Shown here in pieces: positions 16,480 to 24,328 of a stretch of DNA of 42,484 bases. Source of the stretch: CAYMCO01 sp964388955. Its GTDB lineage: Bacteria > Chloroflexota > Anaerolineae > Anaerolineales > E44-bin32. The position numbers and the translations under genes were made by a program. Under the pieces are notes generated by a model, which searched no databases, was not told the origin of the DNA, and worked only from the letters and a program-made list of their open reading frames with translations. Numbering within the stretch: position 1 is the stretch's first letter; each line of letters starts with the position of its first letter. The stretch is from contig CAYMCO010000043.1 of NCBI GenBank assembly GCA_964388955.1, positions 1-42,484 of the forward strand, in the 5' to 3' direction.

Positions 16480-19311
16480 TCAGGCAGGAGGCAAGATCCC
16501 CAAGGTTCTTCCTTTGGCAGCCGCCTCGGTTCGGTTCTTGACCCCCAGTTTGCCGTATATGTTGCGGTTGTGGACCTTGATCGTATGCAGCGAGAGATAC
16601 AGCCTGGAAGCTACTTCTCGATTGGTAAGCCCAGCGGCGATGAGCTCGAGGACTTCAAGTTCCCGGTCACTCAACGGCTCAATCAATTCAAGATTGGCAG
16701 CTTGAGACGAGGTCAGATCCGAGTCCTGCGATTCGGGTGCCGGCGAGGCGGCCAATATCCGGTGAATATAGTCTGGCGCCATGCCGCGCGCCTGAACTTT
16801 GTCCAGCAGACGCGCCACAGGTACACCTTCATCCAGGAAGATTCGGACGAAGCCGCCTGGCTCAGCCAAGGTCACCGCTTCACCCAGCAGTTCCAGCGCT
16901 GCGGCTTGATCCCCAAGCGCTTGTAGGGCAACCGACTGCAGGACCAAAGCTTTGAGCCGCTCATCTGCCCAATCTCTGGCTTCCACTTCTCGGCGCAGGG
17001 CGGCCAGCACTTCCAATGCGGCATCTGGATCTCCTTGAGCCAGGTGGACCCGGGCCCGGTTGAGGGGGAGATTGTGCTGTTGGACCAGAAGAACCGCAGT
17101 CGCCAGATGGCCCCGCCGCAGCGCGGTCAGCACCTGGGCGGCTGCCACCTCCGGGGTCTGCCGCCCGAGATCATGCTGGCGGACGAAGTGCTCGGCATGA
17201 GCCAGAATTTCGGCTGCCTCAGCCGCCTGCCCCTGGGCAAGTCTCAGGCGGGCAAGGAATACGTCACAAGAAACGATCTGGGCCGTGATGTCCAACTTCC
17301 GGGCCAACTCGGTGCTCTGCTTCCAGTGGTGTTGGGCGGACTCCAGATCGTTCCATTCGTAGTGTATGCGGGCTAATCCAAGACACGCTTCGGCGGCAAC
17401 CGGCAGCGGTTGATCTCCGGCCAGTTTCAGACCGCGCCGGTAGGTCTCAGCCGCCAGGAAGAGCTGGTTTTGGGCTTCCTGGACATTGCCCAAACCGATG
17501 GTGGCCGGGATGGTGATGAGGGGCTTCCCCAATGTCCGGCCCATCGTGATTGCCTCGGAATACATCTGGCCAGCTGCCGTGAGATCCCCCCGAAGCTGGT
17601 AGGAAACCCCAAGCAGCCAAGTCATAGAAAGGCGGATATCCAATTGGTGAGGGTGCAGATGCGCAAGGGCACGGCGCGCCTGGAAGATGACCGTCTCTAC
17701 CTGGTCCTGTTCGATGGCGAAAATGGCTCGCCGGGGGGAAACCATGTCCACAAGTCCCTGGGATTTCTCCTCCTCTTCGGTGTCCTGAAGGACCGCTTCA
17801 GCATTTTGCAGCTTCTGTTCGACGCCTGACGGTTGGCCTGCAACCGTAATCGCTGACAGAGCAGCCCGAGTCGAGGCGGTAAGTCCCACCAGGAAATTCA
17901 TCCGATCGTTCAGTTCGGCACCTTCCAAGGCGGCTTCCGCTGCTTGCAGCTTCTCTTCGACGCCTGACAGCCGCCCCGCGTACAGCAGCGCCGAGGCATA
18001 TATCACCCACAATACGGGCCGGGTTTCGAATATCGTCGCCGGCAACGAATCCAGCCACTTCAATACCGGGACCAGCCCCCCGCGCAGATGTAGGGGCATC
18101 TCGTCCCCTTCGACCAAGCGGGCGGCATTCTCGGTATCACCGGCAGCCACCGCGTGGTGAAATGCTTCCAACTCCAGGCCGTTGTCTTCATACCAAAGCA
18201 TGGCGCGCCGGTGCAATTCAGTCGTGCCCACCATTTCATCCCCGAAAAACTTGGTTGTGTCCTGCCGAAGTCGTTTCCGCATCAAGCCAGCAAAGAGGTG
18301 GTGATAGCGGTACCAGCGCCGTTCTTCGTCCAGTGGGACGAGAAACAGATTGGCGCGTTCCAGCTTTTCCAGGATCGTCTGACCGTCTTCCCGACCGGTG
18401 AGTGCGTCGCACAAGGAGCCGGTCAGCCGGTCGAGAATCGCGGTCTGCAGCAGGAATCTCTGAATGGCATCGGGCTGGCGGCCCAGGACTTCATGCATCA
18501 AGTAATCAAGCACGAGGCGATGGCTGCCGGAAAAGGATTGAATGAAACCCTGGGTATCCTGGCCGCCCTGCAATGAAATCGCAGCCAACTGCAGCCCGGC
18601 GATCCAACCTTCGGTGCGTGTTTCCAGCAAGGCGATCTCTTCCGCGGACAGATTGAGGTCCATTACCCGGTTGAGGAATTCTGCCGCTTCGGCAGAGGTG
18701 AACCGCAAGTCTGCAGCGCGAAGTTCGGTCAACTGGCCTCGGGTGCGGAGACGGGACAGTGGCAGAGGAGGATCTTCCCGGGTGACCAGCACCATGTGCA
18801 ACTGGGGAGGGTTGTTCTCGAGAAGGAAGCCTACGACCTCATGGATGGCGTGGGAGTCTATCCGGTGGTAGTCGTCCAGAACCAGGACGATTCTGAGTGG
18901 GATGACCGCCAGCTTGTTGATCAAGGAGGTGAGGATAGTCCCCATAGGCGGTGGCCGTGGGGATTGGAACATACTCAATGCCCCTTTCCCAAACGTAGCA
19001 TCTATCCCTTCGACCTGCCTTATGGCAGTGACCAAGTAGGCTAGGAAACGCACAGGATCGTTGTCGCCTTCATCTATAGAAAGCCAACCGATTCTGTTCT
19101 CGACTTCCCTCCCCTCATAGTCATAAGTCTGCAGAGCATCCACCCACTCGCTGACCAGCGTCGTCTTGCCAAATCCAGCCGGCGCAGAGATGAGGGTTAG
19201 TTTGCGGTATAGCCCCTCGTTCAGTCGCCCGATCAGGTTGGCGCGAAGAACTCGCACTGGCCGAAGCGGAGGCATAAAGAGCTTCGTGGCGAGGATGTCT
19301 TGTTCCGACAT
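16480..19311 (-). CDS. LuxR-family transcriptional regulator, MalT/LAL type (LAL 3)
   Basis: A 943-residue LAL regulator. After MSEQDILATKLFMPPLRPVR comes Walker A APAGFGKT (residues 43-50), then Walker B IVLVLDDYHRI. The TPR-like middle contains an in-frame 46-residue tandem duplication around 17806-17968. The C-terminal LuxR HTH starts EPLSDRELEVLELIAAG and includes HTIKVHNRNIYGKLGV. The start ATG 19311 is supported by family alignment and by a promoter (TTGAGC, 17 bases, TATACT) that puts the transcript start about 22 bases upstream; the ribosome binding site is weak. It is transcribed toward the MDR oxidoreductase and DUF6326-like genes. The inducing ligand is unknown. Confidence 0.94.
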   Translation of the reverse strand: MSEQDILATKLFMPPLRPVRVLRANLIGRLNEGLYRKLTLISAPAGFGKTTLVSEWVDALQTYDYEGREVENRIGWLSIDEGDNDPVRFLAYLVTAIRQVEGIDATFGKGALSMFQSPRPPPMGTILTSLINKLAVIPLRIVLVLDDYHRIDSHAIHEVVGFLLENNPPQLHMVLVTREDPPLPLSRLRTRGQLTELRAADLRFTSAEAAEFLNRVMDLNLSAEEIALLETRTEGWIAGLQLAAISLQGGQDTQGFIQSFSGSHRLVLDYLMHEVLGRQPDAIQRFLLQTAILDRLTGSLCDALTGREDGQTILEKLERANLFLVPLDEERRWYRYHHLFAGLMRKRLRQDTTKFFGDEMVGTTELHRRAMLWYEDNGLELEAFHHAVAAGDTENAARLVEGDEMPLHLRGGLVPVLKWLDSLPATIFETRPVLWVIYASALLYAGRLSGVEEKLQAAEAALEGAELNDRMNFLVGLTASTRAALSAITVAGQPSGVEQKLQNAEAVLQDTEEEEKSQGLVDMVSPRRAIFAIEQDQVETVIFQARRALAHLHPHQLDIRLSMTWLLGVSYQLRGDLTAAGQMYSEAITMGRTLGKPLITIPATIGLGNVQEAQNQLFLAAETYRRGLKLAGDQPLPVAAEACLGLARIHYEWNDLESAQHHWKQSTELARKLDITAQIVSCDVFLARLRLAQGQAAEAAEILAHAEHFVRQHDLGRQTPEVAAAQVLTALRRGHLATAVLLVQQHNLPLNRARVHLAQGDPDAALEVLAALRREVEARDWADERLKALVLQSVALQALGDQAAALELLGEAVTLAEPGGFVRIFLDEGVPVARLLDKVQARGMAPDYIHRILAASPAPESQDSDLTSSQAANLELIEPLSDRELEVLELIAAGLTNREVASRLYLSLHTIKVHNRNIYGKLGVKNRTEAAAKGRTLGILPPA
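17806..17968 (-). repeat. Internal tandem duplication inside LAL 3
   Basis: A 25-base segment at 17806-17830 recurs at 17944-17968 with one mismatch. The 138-base offset is exactly 46 codons. The encoded repeats read GVEEKLQAAEAALEGAE and GVEQKLQNAEAVLQDTE, followed by parallel helical segments ending AALSAI and AIFAI. It adds one helical unit to the sensory solenoid. Confidence 0.75.
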
Positions 19312-19339
19312 ATGCCAAATCTGCCGCGTTCTCACACGA

Positions 19340-19368
19340 AGTATATAGTCCGAGGAAGCGACGCTCAA
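19340..19368 (-). promoter_or_regulatory. Promoter of LAL 3
   Basis: On the minus strand TTGAGC (19368-19363) is followed after 17 bases by TATACT (19345-19340). The predicted transcript start near 19333 leaves a leader of about 22 bases before ATG 19311. The spacing is ideal. The -35 matches 4 of 6 and the -10 matches 5 of 6 of the sigma-70 consensus. Confidence 0.55.
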
Positions 19369-19482
19369 GTGGTGTGGGCAGCCGGTGGATGTGGAGAGCC
19401 AGTTGTGCCCGTAATTCGCGAATCGTCAGGCCGGTGAAGATCCTTTCTTCTCCGTTTGGCTGACGACCTGACGATTTTGCGA

Positions 19483-19522
19483 CTAGTGGGATCCGAACCA
19501 AGGACCTTCGGGTCATGAGATG
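19483..19522 (-). other. tRNA-Met-like 3' half (degenerate)
   Basis: On the minus strand the sequence runs CTCATGACCCGAAGGTCC, then TTGGTTCGGATCC. This resembles the anticodon loop (CAT), variable loop and T-arm of an elongator tRNA-Met. The 5' half is missing, the anticodon stem does not pair, the T-stem has mismatches, and the conserved A58 is G. It is therefore not a functional tRNA. It could be a footprint of integration into a tRNA gene, or chance. Confidence 0.35.
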
Positions 19523-19699
19523 GAATCCTGAAATGGGGGCCCTTGCTCGTCAAGCTCTTCAGGTTCGGGGGCCCTCGCGATCCGCGATCGCCTGGGACCC
19601 GATCGCAGTCAGTAGGACTCGCGGAGGATATTCAACTGAGCAGTCTGCGTTCCGCAAGCCCTTCGCAAAACGCACGGGGGGCACAATGGGGAAAAGACA

Positions 19700-19912
19700 A
19701 TGACAACCTTTCACGAGGCCAGCGACCCTGGCACGCCGCAGTTGGCGGACCATGGGTTGGTGCTCTTCCGCCTGCAAATCGATGGCCATGTCGTGTGGGC
19801 CTCCCTCGGCGAGTCCATCGGATTTATGGCGATGGTCGCCTACTCACCAGAAGCCCAGGACACCTTGGCGCTCATCGGCAATCTTTCGCTGTTTGGTTGT
19901 GTCAGCGTTTGA
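19700..19912 (+). CDS. Possible third small DQAA-like protein (degenerate)
   Basis: A 70-residue frame starting MTTFHEASDPGTPQLADHGL, with GGGGAAAAG a few bases upstream and G/C-biased third positions. The core LFRLQIDGHV and the ending QDTLALIGNLSLFGCVSV resemble the opening strand and closing helix-strand of the small DQAA family (DQAAIVGLIRHLHGQGFVVLSV in the copy at 3344). Identity is low and the conserved tail after the last strand is missing, so it may be decayed or frameshifted near the end. It lies divergent from LAL 3. The rest of 19369-20085 holds no clear gene. Confidence 0.4.
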   Translation: MTTFHEASDPGTPQLADHGLVLFRLQIDGHVVWASLGESIGFMAMVAYSPEAQDTLALIGNLSLFGCVSV

Positions 19913-20085
19913 AGGAACTTGGCGGACATCCCCAGGGGCGCATCCAAGTCTTGGGGCGGGGATGAGAGATAGGGGTGTTGCCATGCATTCTCGGCATCTT
20001 TCTCTTGTGAACAAAGAGCTTCATCCGCCGCTGAGAAGAGCGGCTTGCAGGGCGGGTTAACTTCTATGAGAATCTCTTCAGGCCC

Positions 20086-20129
20086 TTGACAAACATAGTT
20101 AGCTCTCTTATTATTCGGTAACTAACTAT
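20086..20129 (+). promoter_or_regulatory. MarR-gene promoter with palindromic operator
   Basis: TTGACA (20086-20091), a 17-base spacer and TATTAT (20109-20114) form a near-consensus sigma-70 promoter. ATAGTTAG at 20095-20102 lies in the spacer, and its exact reverse complement CTAACTAT lies at 20122-20129 around the expected transcript start. An ATAGTTAG/CTAACTAT pair is typical of MarR-family operators and would block RNA polymerase. The regulator gene starts at 20144, so autorepression is likely. Confidence 0.75.
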
Positions 20130-20143
20130 AATGACAGGTACGG

Positions 20144-20602
20144 ATGACTGAGAAGCCAGATATCCATAGGTTAAATATCGAGCCGGGGTTTACACGAGCT
20201 GAAGTGTTCAAGCTCATCGACCACGCCGCCAAGCACCTGCGGCGGATCGAACGCATGACGGTGAACGAGGCTGGGCTCACGCCCCCTCAGTACCATGTGC
20301 TCCGTACGCTCTGGGCGCAGGACAGGTTGGCGATGAAGGATCTCGCCGAAGCAAGCAACTGTACGCGGGCGACGATCACCGGCCTGGTCGACGGCCTGGA
20401 GCAGAAGGGCCTGGTGCGTCGAATCCCCAATGCCGTGGACCGACGCAGCTTGCTGGCCGAGCTCACTGAGGCTGGTCAGGCTCTGCGGGAGCAATCGCAA
20501 GCACTGCAGGCGGTCTACAGCGAGTGCTGCGAAGGGCTTACGGCCGACGAATTCCACCAGCTCGGGGCCCTGCTCACCAAACTTATACACTCGTTGTCCT
20601 GA
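20144..20602 (+). CDS. MarR-family transcriptional regulator
   Basis: A 152-residue winged-helix regulator. The recognition region LAMKDLAEASNCTRATITGLVDGLEQKGLVRRI and the wing motif NAVDRRSLLAELTEAGQAL (family signature D.R...V.LT..G) are clear, with dimerisation helices at both ends. The upstream promoter carries a matching inverted repeat, so it probably represses itself and the membrane protein gene starting 20 bases downstream. The ligand is unknown; MarR proteins commonly respond to phenolic or other small toxic compounds or oxidants. Confidence 0.93.
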   Translation: MTEKPDIHRLNIEPGFTRAEVFKLIDHAAKHLRRIERMTVNEAGLTPPQYHVLRTLWAQDRLAMKDLAEASNCTRATITGLVDGLEQKGLVRRIPNAVDRRSLLAELTEAGQALREQSQALQAVYSECCEGLTADEFHQLGALLTKLIHSLS

Positions 20603-20622
20603 TTTGATCCATGGAGGGAATG

Positions 20623-21018
20623 ATGAAAAACCTGAGCTTGAAGCAATTGGGAGTGATCGCATTGTTTGGGGCTGCCGGTTGGGCGCTTTGCGGCTCCATC
20701 ATGTTCCTCGGTATGGCGGTGACCAGCATGCAGACCACGCTGATCGCCCATGCAGTCGGAGCGCCGGTGATCTTCACGGCGCTCTCCTGGATCTATCACA
20801 CGCGCTTCGGCTACACCAAGCCACTGATAACGGCGGCGGTGTTTCTTGGCATCGTGATCCTGCTGGATATCTTCCCTGTCGCAACAGTGATCAACCGCAG
20901 CTTCGAGATGTTCACCGGCGTATTGGGCACATGGACCCCCTGGGCGCTGATCTTCCTCTCGACCTACCTGACGGGGCTGGCGGTTGAGGGGCGGGCATCC
21001 AGGAGACAGGAAGCATAG
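20623..21018 (+). CDS. Small membrane protein (4 TM) in MarR operon
   Basis: A 131-residue protein with four hydrophobic helices: LGVIALFGAAGWALCGSIMFLGMAV, LIAHAVGAPVIFTALSWIY, LITAAVFLGIVILLDIFPV and WALIFLSTYLTGLAVEG. The start at ATG 20623 follows GGAGGGA at a normal distance; ATG 20611 and 20620 are in frame but overlap or crowd that site. It lies 20 bases after the MarR gene and should share its promoter. It may be the function that MarR controls. I do not recognise a named family. Confidence 0.82.
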   Translation: MKNLSLKQLGVIALFGAAGWALCGSIMFLGMAVTSMQTTLIAHAVGAPVIFTALSWIYHTRFGYTKPLITAAVFLGIVILLDIFPVATVINRSFEMFTGVLGTWTPWALIFLSTYLTGLAVEGRASRRQEA

Positions 21019-21192
21019 CGAGGCCCAGCATGGCTGCAATACAAAGCCTTGCCAAGCGAGATGAGGGACTCGGCTTGTTACTCCCGGTTGGCCTCTCCTC
21101 ATAGTGGCTGTGATGTAACGATGGTCATCCCGAACAACCCCGTCACTCTCTCTTGAGGGGGAAAGCACGCCATCTGATCCGAATGTAACGCC

Positions 21193-21480
21193 GTGTTTGG
21201 CAGATTGCATGGGATCAAAACTGCACTGAGTGGCCCTGTTCGCAACATCCATGAAGTCGGGCTTGGCGCCCTCTATGCCATCGGCGCGCTTTTCAATCTG
21301 TTCTTCATGCGAACTCGTGGCCAGGAGTTCTATGCGAGCTTCGCCGAGGGGGCCGTGATCGCACCGATGCGGAAGCTGATCCGGGAGTTCATCATCCCAA
21401 ACGCGAGGACCTTCACACTGTATCTCGTGAGCTTTCAGGTGCTGGCCGCCCTGGCTACCCGGTCGTACGGCGTGCGCCCC
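21193..21480 (+). pseudogene. Truncated DoxX-like membrane protein remnant
   Basis: From GTG 21193 the frame reads GLGALYAIGALFNLFFMRTR, then GQEFYASFAEGAVIAPMRKLIREFIIPNARTFTLYLVSFQVLAALA. The pattern matches the N-terminal half of small uncharacterised membrane proteins of the type 'LLYAIGA.FN..YT...REFY.SFA.GA....R.LIR..V.PN...FT'. After about residue 90 the sequence stops looking like a membrane protein. No start with a ribosome binding site is seen. I read it as a gene cut off by a rearrangement that also destroyed the neighbouring LAL gene. Confidence 0.6.
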
Positions 21481-21761
21481 TTCTTGGTGAGTACGATGCA
21501 AGCGAGCTTGGCACCTGCCAAGGCATGGTCCAGAGTGAACCCGACGGTGATCAGTACAGGGTCTCTCTCACCCGGTGCGATGGCCATAAGCTGGTGGACG
21601 CTCTTGTGCCCGAGTTGCCAGGGCAGAGACTTCAGCAAGTTTCGCAAGAAAGCACTTGGCCGGAAGATTGCCGTTCGGTCGGCATCGAGCACGCGCAGGC
21701 TGGTCTTCCGTTTGCCCCAAGTCGCTTGATGAAAGCTGCCCTCGAACCAGGCGAAGCAGTG

Positions 21762-21993
21762 CCGATCCAGGATCGAACTACGGAGCAGGAAACGCTGAAT
21801 GTGCGGCTCCTGCAGGTTGAAGAATTCCTCGGTGAGGTAGTCCATGATGTAGCGGTGGCTGCCGCTGAGAGTGGAGCAGAATCATCCTTCCATGAACGCC
21901 ACGGTCCAACAGCGCTTCCAGGCGCGGGCGGGTGATATGAGCTGATGTGACGCTCGGGGCATGGAGTTTGGTGACGAGGATCTGAAGTGCCAT
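21762..21993 (-). pseudogene. Collapsed fourth LAL regulator
   Basis: From ATG 21993 the minus strand encodes MALQILVTKLHAPSVTSAHI and then TRPRLEALLDRGVHGRMILL, the canonical N-terminus of LAL proteins. At about 21868 the frame shifts and the text becomes SGSHRYIMDYLTEEFFNLQE followed by PHIQRFLLRSSILDR, which belongs about 200 residues later in intact LAL proteins. The Walker A and B region is gone. After 21762 the homology ends. This is a dead gene with an internal deletion plus truncation of the TPR and HTH parts. Confidence 0.7.
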
Positions 21994-22210
21994 CCTTTCA
22001 TCATGGAGCGATCGGATTGGTGTCTCAAGCTGATCAGGTGCTTGCTCAATCTCCCAAGCCGTCGACCGGACCAATCCAAATATCGCAGCAGAGTGTAGGC
22101 AGCATGATGCATACTCAACAACACGAAACGGGACATCCATTTGTCGCCAACGGCGGCTTGATTCGACACGTGCGACGATAGGCTAAAGGGCTCCACGCTC
22201 ACCGGGCATT

Positions 22211-22444
22211 CTATCTTGCCGTCTCCAGGGCCCGACTCCGGAGCAGAATCTGCCCTCCCAGCCACATTCCGACTGAGAACGGTTTCTCCATCAGGCGGCA
22301 ATCGATCCCGGGAACCTCCCCCCATTCGGGCATGGCCCACAAGAGCAGTATGGGGACTCCGCATCCATGAGCGGGATTTCGTCCCGCCCAAGGTCTGGGC
22401 GGAATTCCCGACCGGGTTGATGCACCTGCCTCACGACAGGGCAA
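22211..22444 (-). other. Possible response-regulator receiver remnant; otherwise non-coding
   Basis: One minus-strand frame contains CGVPILLLWAM and then CRLMEKPFSVGMWLGG followed by RSRAL, recalling the end of a receiver domain (strand 4, conserved Lys-Pro-Phe, last helix). The upstream part of a receiver is not readable in the same frame. The match is short. The rest of 21994-22888 shows no convincing gene. Confidence 0.25.
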
Positions 22445-22888
22445 ATGCGCCTCACTAGAATGAGTTCAAGAACTTGGGCGAGTGAGGAAATCTGATGCCA
22501 ATCACCTTGGAACGGCCCACGGTCGCCCTCAAGTGCCAATTTGGTGCCTTCGTCCGAACCCCTGCTGCGGTGCACCCGTTATTTCACCCGCGCTGCAGCG
22601 GGCCCACCGAGACAAATGTCAGGCCGGTCACAACTCCCACTGAGCCCGCAGCTATCGAGCCTGGCAAGCATGCAATCGAGCTCCACTCCCCCGCCGCCTC
22701 TGGAAGAAGAAGCCTGCGCGGTCCAACCGCGTCTTACAGCTCTACTCAGGCTGGCCTTCACGCTCATTATGGGCGTCCGCATCCGCATCGCCATCGCGGG
22801 CCAAGCTGTCCGGCTGCAGCACAGGCCGGCTGCGGAGGTAGATCCTACAGGTTTTGCCTGCCCTTATAGCCTGAAAGGAGACTGGGCC

Positions 22889-23746
22889 TTGAAGAAAGTG
22901 TTGAAATGGATCGCAATCGTTCTCGGCGGCCTGATTGGCCTCGTTCTCGTAGCCGCTGTGGCGCTCAGCCTGGTCGGCGGCGCCCAATGGAACAAGAAGC
23001 TGCCGATCAGGCCCGAGCCGATCCCAATCCCGACCGACAAGGCGTCGCTGGCTCGCGGCGAACACATCGTCAATATCCTGTGCACCGGGTGCCACGGGGA
23101 AGACCTGACGGGTGCTCCCGTCTTCGACGAACCGGGCATCGCTTCCGTGTATGCCAGCAACATCACCGGCCTCGCGGACACCTGGAGCGACGAAGAACTC
23201 GTGCTTGCGATCCATCACGGCATCGGCCAGGGAGGCCGCGAGCTCGCCGTGATGCCTTCGGGAGCTTTCACCTACTTCAGCGCCCAGGATACCGGCTCGA
23301 TTATCGCCTACCTGAAGACCGTCCCGCGCTCTGGGGATGTGCAGCCGAGGCCGAGCGCAAGCTTCATGGGGCGGATCCTGTACGCGGCGGGGATGTTCGG
23401 CCAAATCTTCTCGGCGGAGATGATCGATCACGACCGCCCCTACACCCCGATGCCGGCCGAGATCGGCGCCAATCCCGAGTATGGCGAATACCTGGCCCAA
23501 CTTTGCCACGAGTGTCATGGCCCCGACTTGCGCGGCGGGCAGCCTCCCTATCCGGACTTCCCGCCGGCCCCCAGTTTGGCGGTGGTCAAGGGGTGGACCG
23601 AGGAGGGCTTCATGGAGACGCTCAACACCGGCGTCGATCCGGGCGGCCACGCCGTCAATCCGGAGTACATGCCGTTCGACGAATTGGTGAAGTTCAATCC
23701 CGAGGAGTTGCGCGGCCTGTATCTCTATCTCCACTCGCTGCCTTAG
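22889..23746 (+). CDS. Membrane-anchored diheme cytochrome c
   Basis: A 285-residue protein. An N-terminal signal anchor (about residues 5-29, KWIAIVLGGLIGLVLVAAVA) precedes two cytochrome c domains. CTGCH at residues 65-69 and CHECH at 206-210 are the two heme c attachment sites. Candidate Met ligands lie in VMPSGAF and EYMPFDEL. The layout recalls diheme cytochrome subunits of membrane dehydrogenases, where it would pass electrons outside the membrane. The start is TTG 22889, seven bases after AAAGGAGA; the frame upstream of this is unlike any leader. No dehydrogenase partner is adjacent. Confidence 0.92.
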   Translation: MKKVLKWIAIVLGGLIGLVLVAAVALSLVGGAQWNKKLPIRPEPIPIPTDKASLARGEHIVNILCTGCHGEDLTGAPVFDEPGIASVYASNITGLADTWSDEELVLAIHHGIGQGGRELAVMPSGAFTYFSAQDTGSIIAYLKTVPRSGDVQPRPSASFMGRILYAAGMFGQIFSAEMIDHDRPYTPMPAEIGANPEYGEYLAQLCHECHGPDLRGGQPPYPDFPPAPSLAVVKGWTEEGFMETLNTGVDPGGHAVNPEYMPFDELVKFNPEELRGLYLYLHSLP

Positions 23747-23757
23747 GAAGGACCAAG

Positions 23758-23937
23758 ATGGGAACCGGCCTGGGTCCATTGCAAACCACCTTGGCCCTGT
23801 TCCTCGTGGCCTGCCTGAGACTGCTGATCCGGCCGCGCGCCGGCAGGCCGGGAGGGATGGCGGTGAGTTCGGCGCCTGAGTTCGCATTTCCGCTCGCCCA
23901 TGGCATGGATGACCGTCTATTCTTGCGGCCATCATGA
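23758..23937 (+). CDS. Possible small protein after cytochrome c (uncertain)
   Basis: A 59-residue frame starting MGTGLGPLQTTLALFLVACL, with GGAAGGA seven bases upstream, 11 bases after the cytochrome stop. It has one moderately hydrophobic segment and G/C-rich third positions. No family is recognised. The good ribosome binding site and close spacing favour a real small gene. Confidence 0.35.
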   Translation: MGTGLGPLQTTLALFLVACLRLLIRPRAGRPGGMAVSSAPEFAFPLAHGMDDRLFLRPS

Positions 23938-24013
23938 CCGGCAACTGTGCAGGAGCGATGCTGCCTCCGTGGCAAGGATGATGACCGCTGGACATACATG
24001 AGGGAGGATCCAA

Positions 24014-24328
24014 ATGGCTACGCAACGCCTGTCCACATTCCTGCTGCTTGCCGGCGTGGCGCTCATGCTGGCCTCGTGGCCGCTCGGCCTAGGAGGGATG
24101 GTCTACGGAACGCAGGACTTCAATCAGCGGGTCGAGATCATCAATGCCAATGAGACGCGCTGGATCATCTCGCAGACGCTGATTGCCATCAGCTTGCTGC
24201 TCACCGCCGTTGGGCGGAGGAGGCTGCTCACATGGTTGACAACGTGGAGTTCAGCAATGCCATCGGATTGCCTGAGGAGCTCGTTCCCCTGCTTGTTGGC
24301 AACTGGGCGGCGGAATACGCTTCTCTGA
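24014..24328 (+). CDS. Small membrane protein, 3' end doubtful
   Basis: A 104-residue frame with GGGAGGA upstream of ATG 24014. Residues 1-73 look real: a first helix STFLLLAGVALMLASWPLG and a second WIISQTLIAISLLLTAVG. The remaining 30 residues are Ser/Arg/Cys-rich, overlap the next gene's start by 97 bases and do not look like protein. The gene has probably lost its 3' part by frameshift or deletion. Function unknown. Confidence 0.5.
   Translation: MATQRLSTFLLLAGVALMLASWPLGLGGMVYGTQDFNQRVEIINANETRWIISQTLIAISLLLTAVGRRRLLTWLTTWSSAMPSDCLRSSFPCLLATGRRNTLL

Noticed and set aside
20515..21501. 328-residue minus-strand frame over the MarR and membrane genes
   Set aside because: It is antisense to two real genes and a pseudogene, rich in His/Gln/Arg as shadow frames are, with no ribosome binding site.
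21435..21845. 136-residue minus-strand frame taken as a complete gene
   Set aside because: Only its first 28 residues match LAL proteins, from the middle of that family; the rest matches nothing. It is part of the pseudogene.
22541..22888. N-terminal extension of the cytochrome c frame from 22541
   Set aside because: The added residues are low-complexity and would place the signal anchor about 120 residues inside. TTG 22889 has a good ribosome binding site.
22742..24025. 427-residue minus-strand frame over the cytochrome gene
   Set aside because: The plus strand carries two CxxCH motifs, a signal anchor and a ribosome binding site; the minus frame has none of these.
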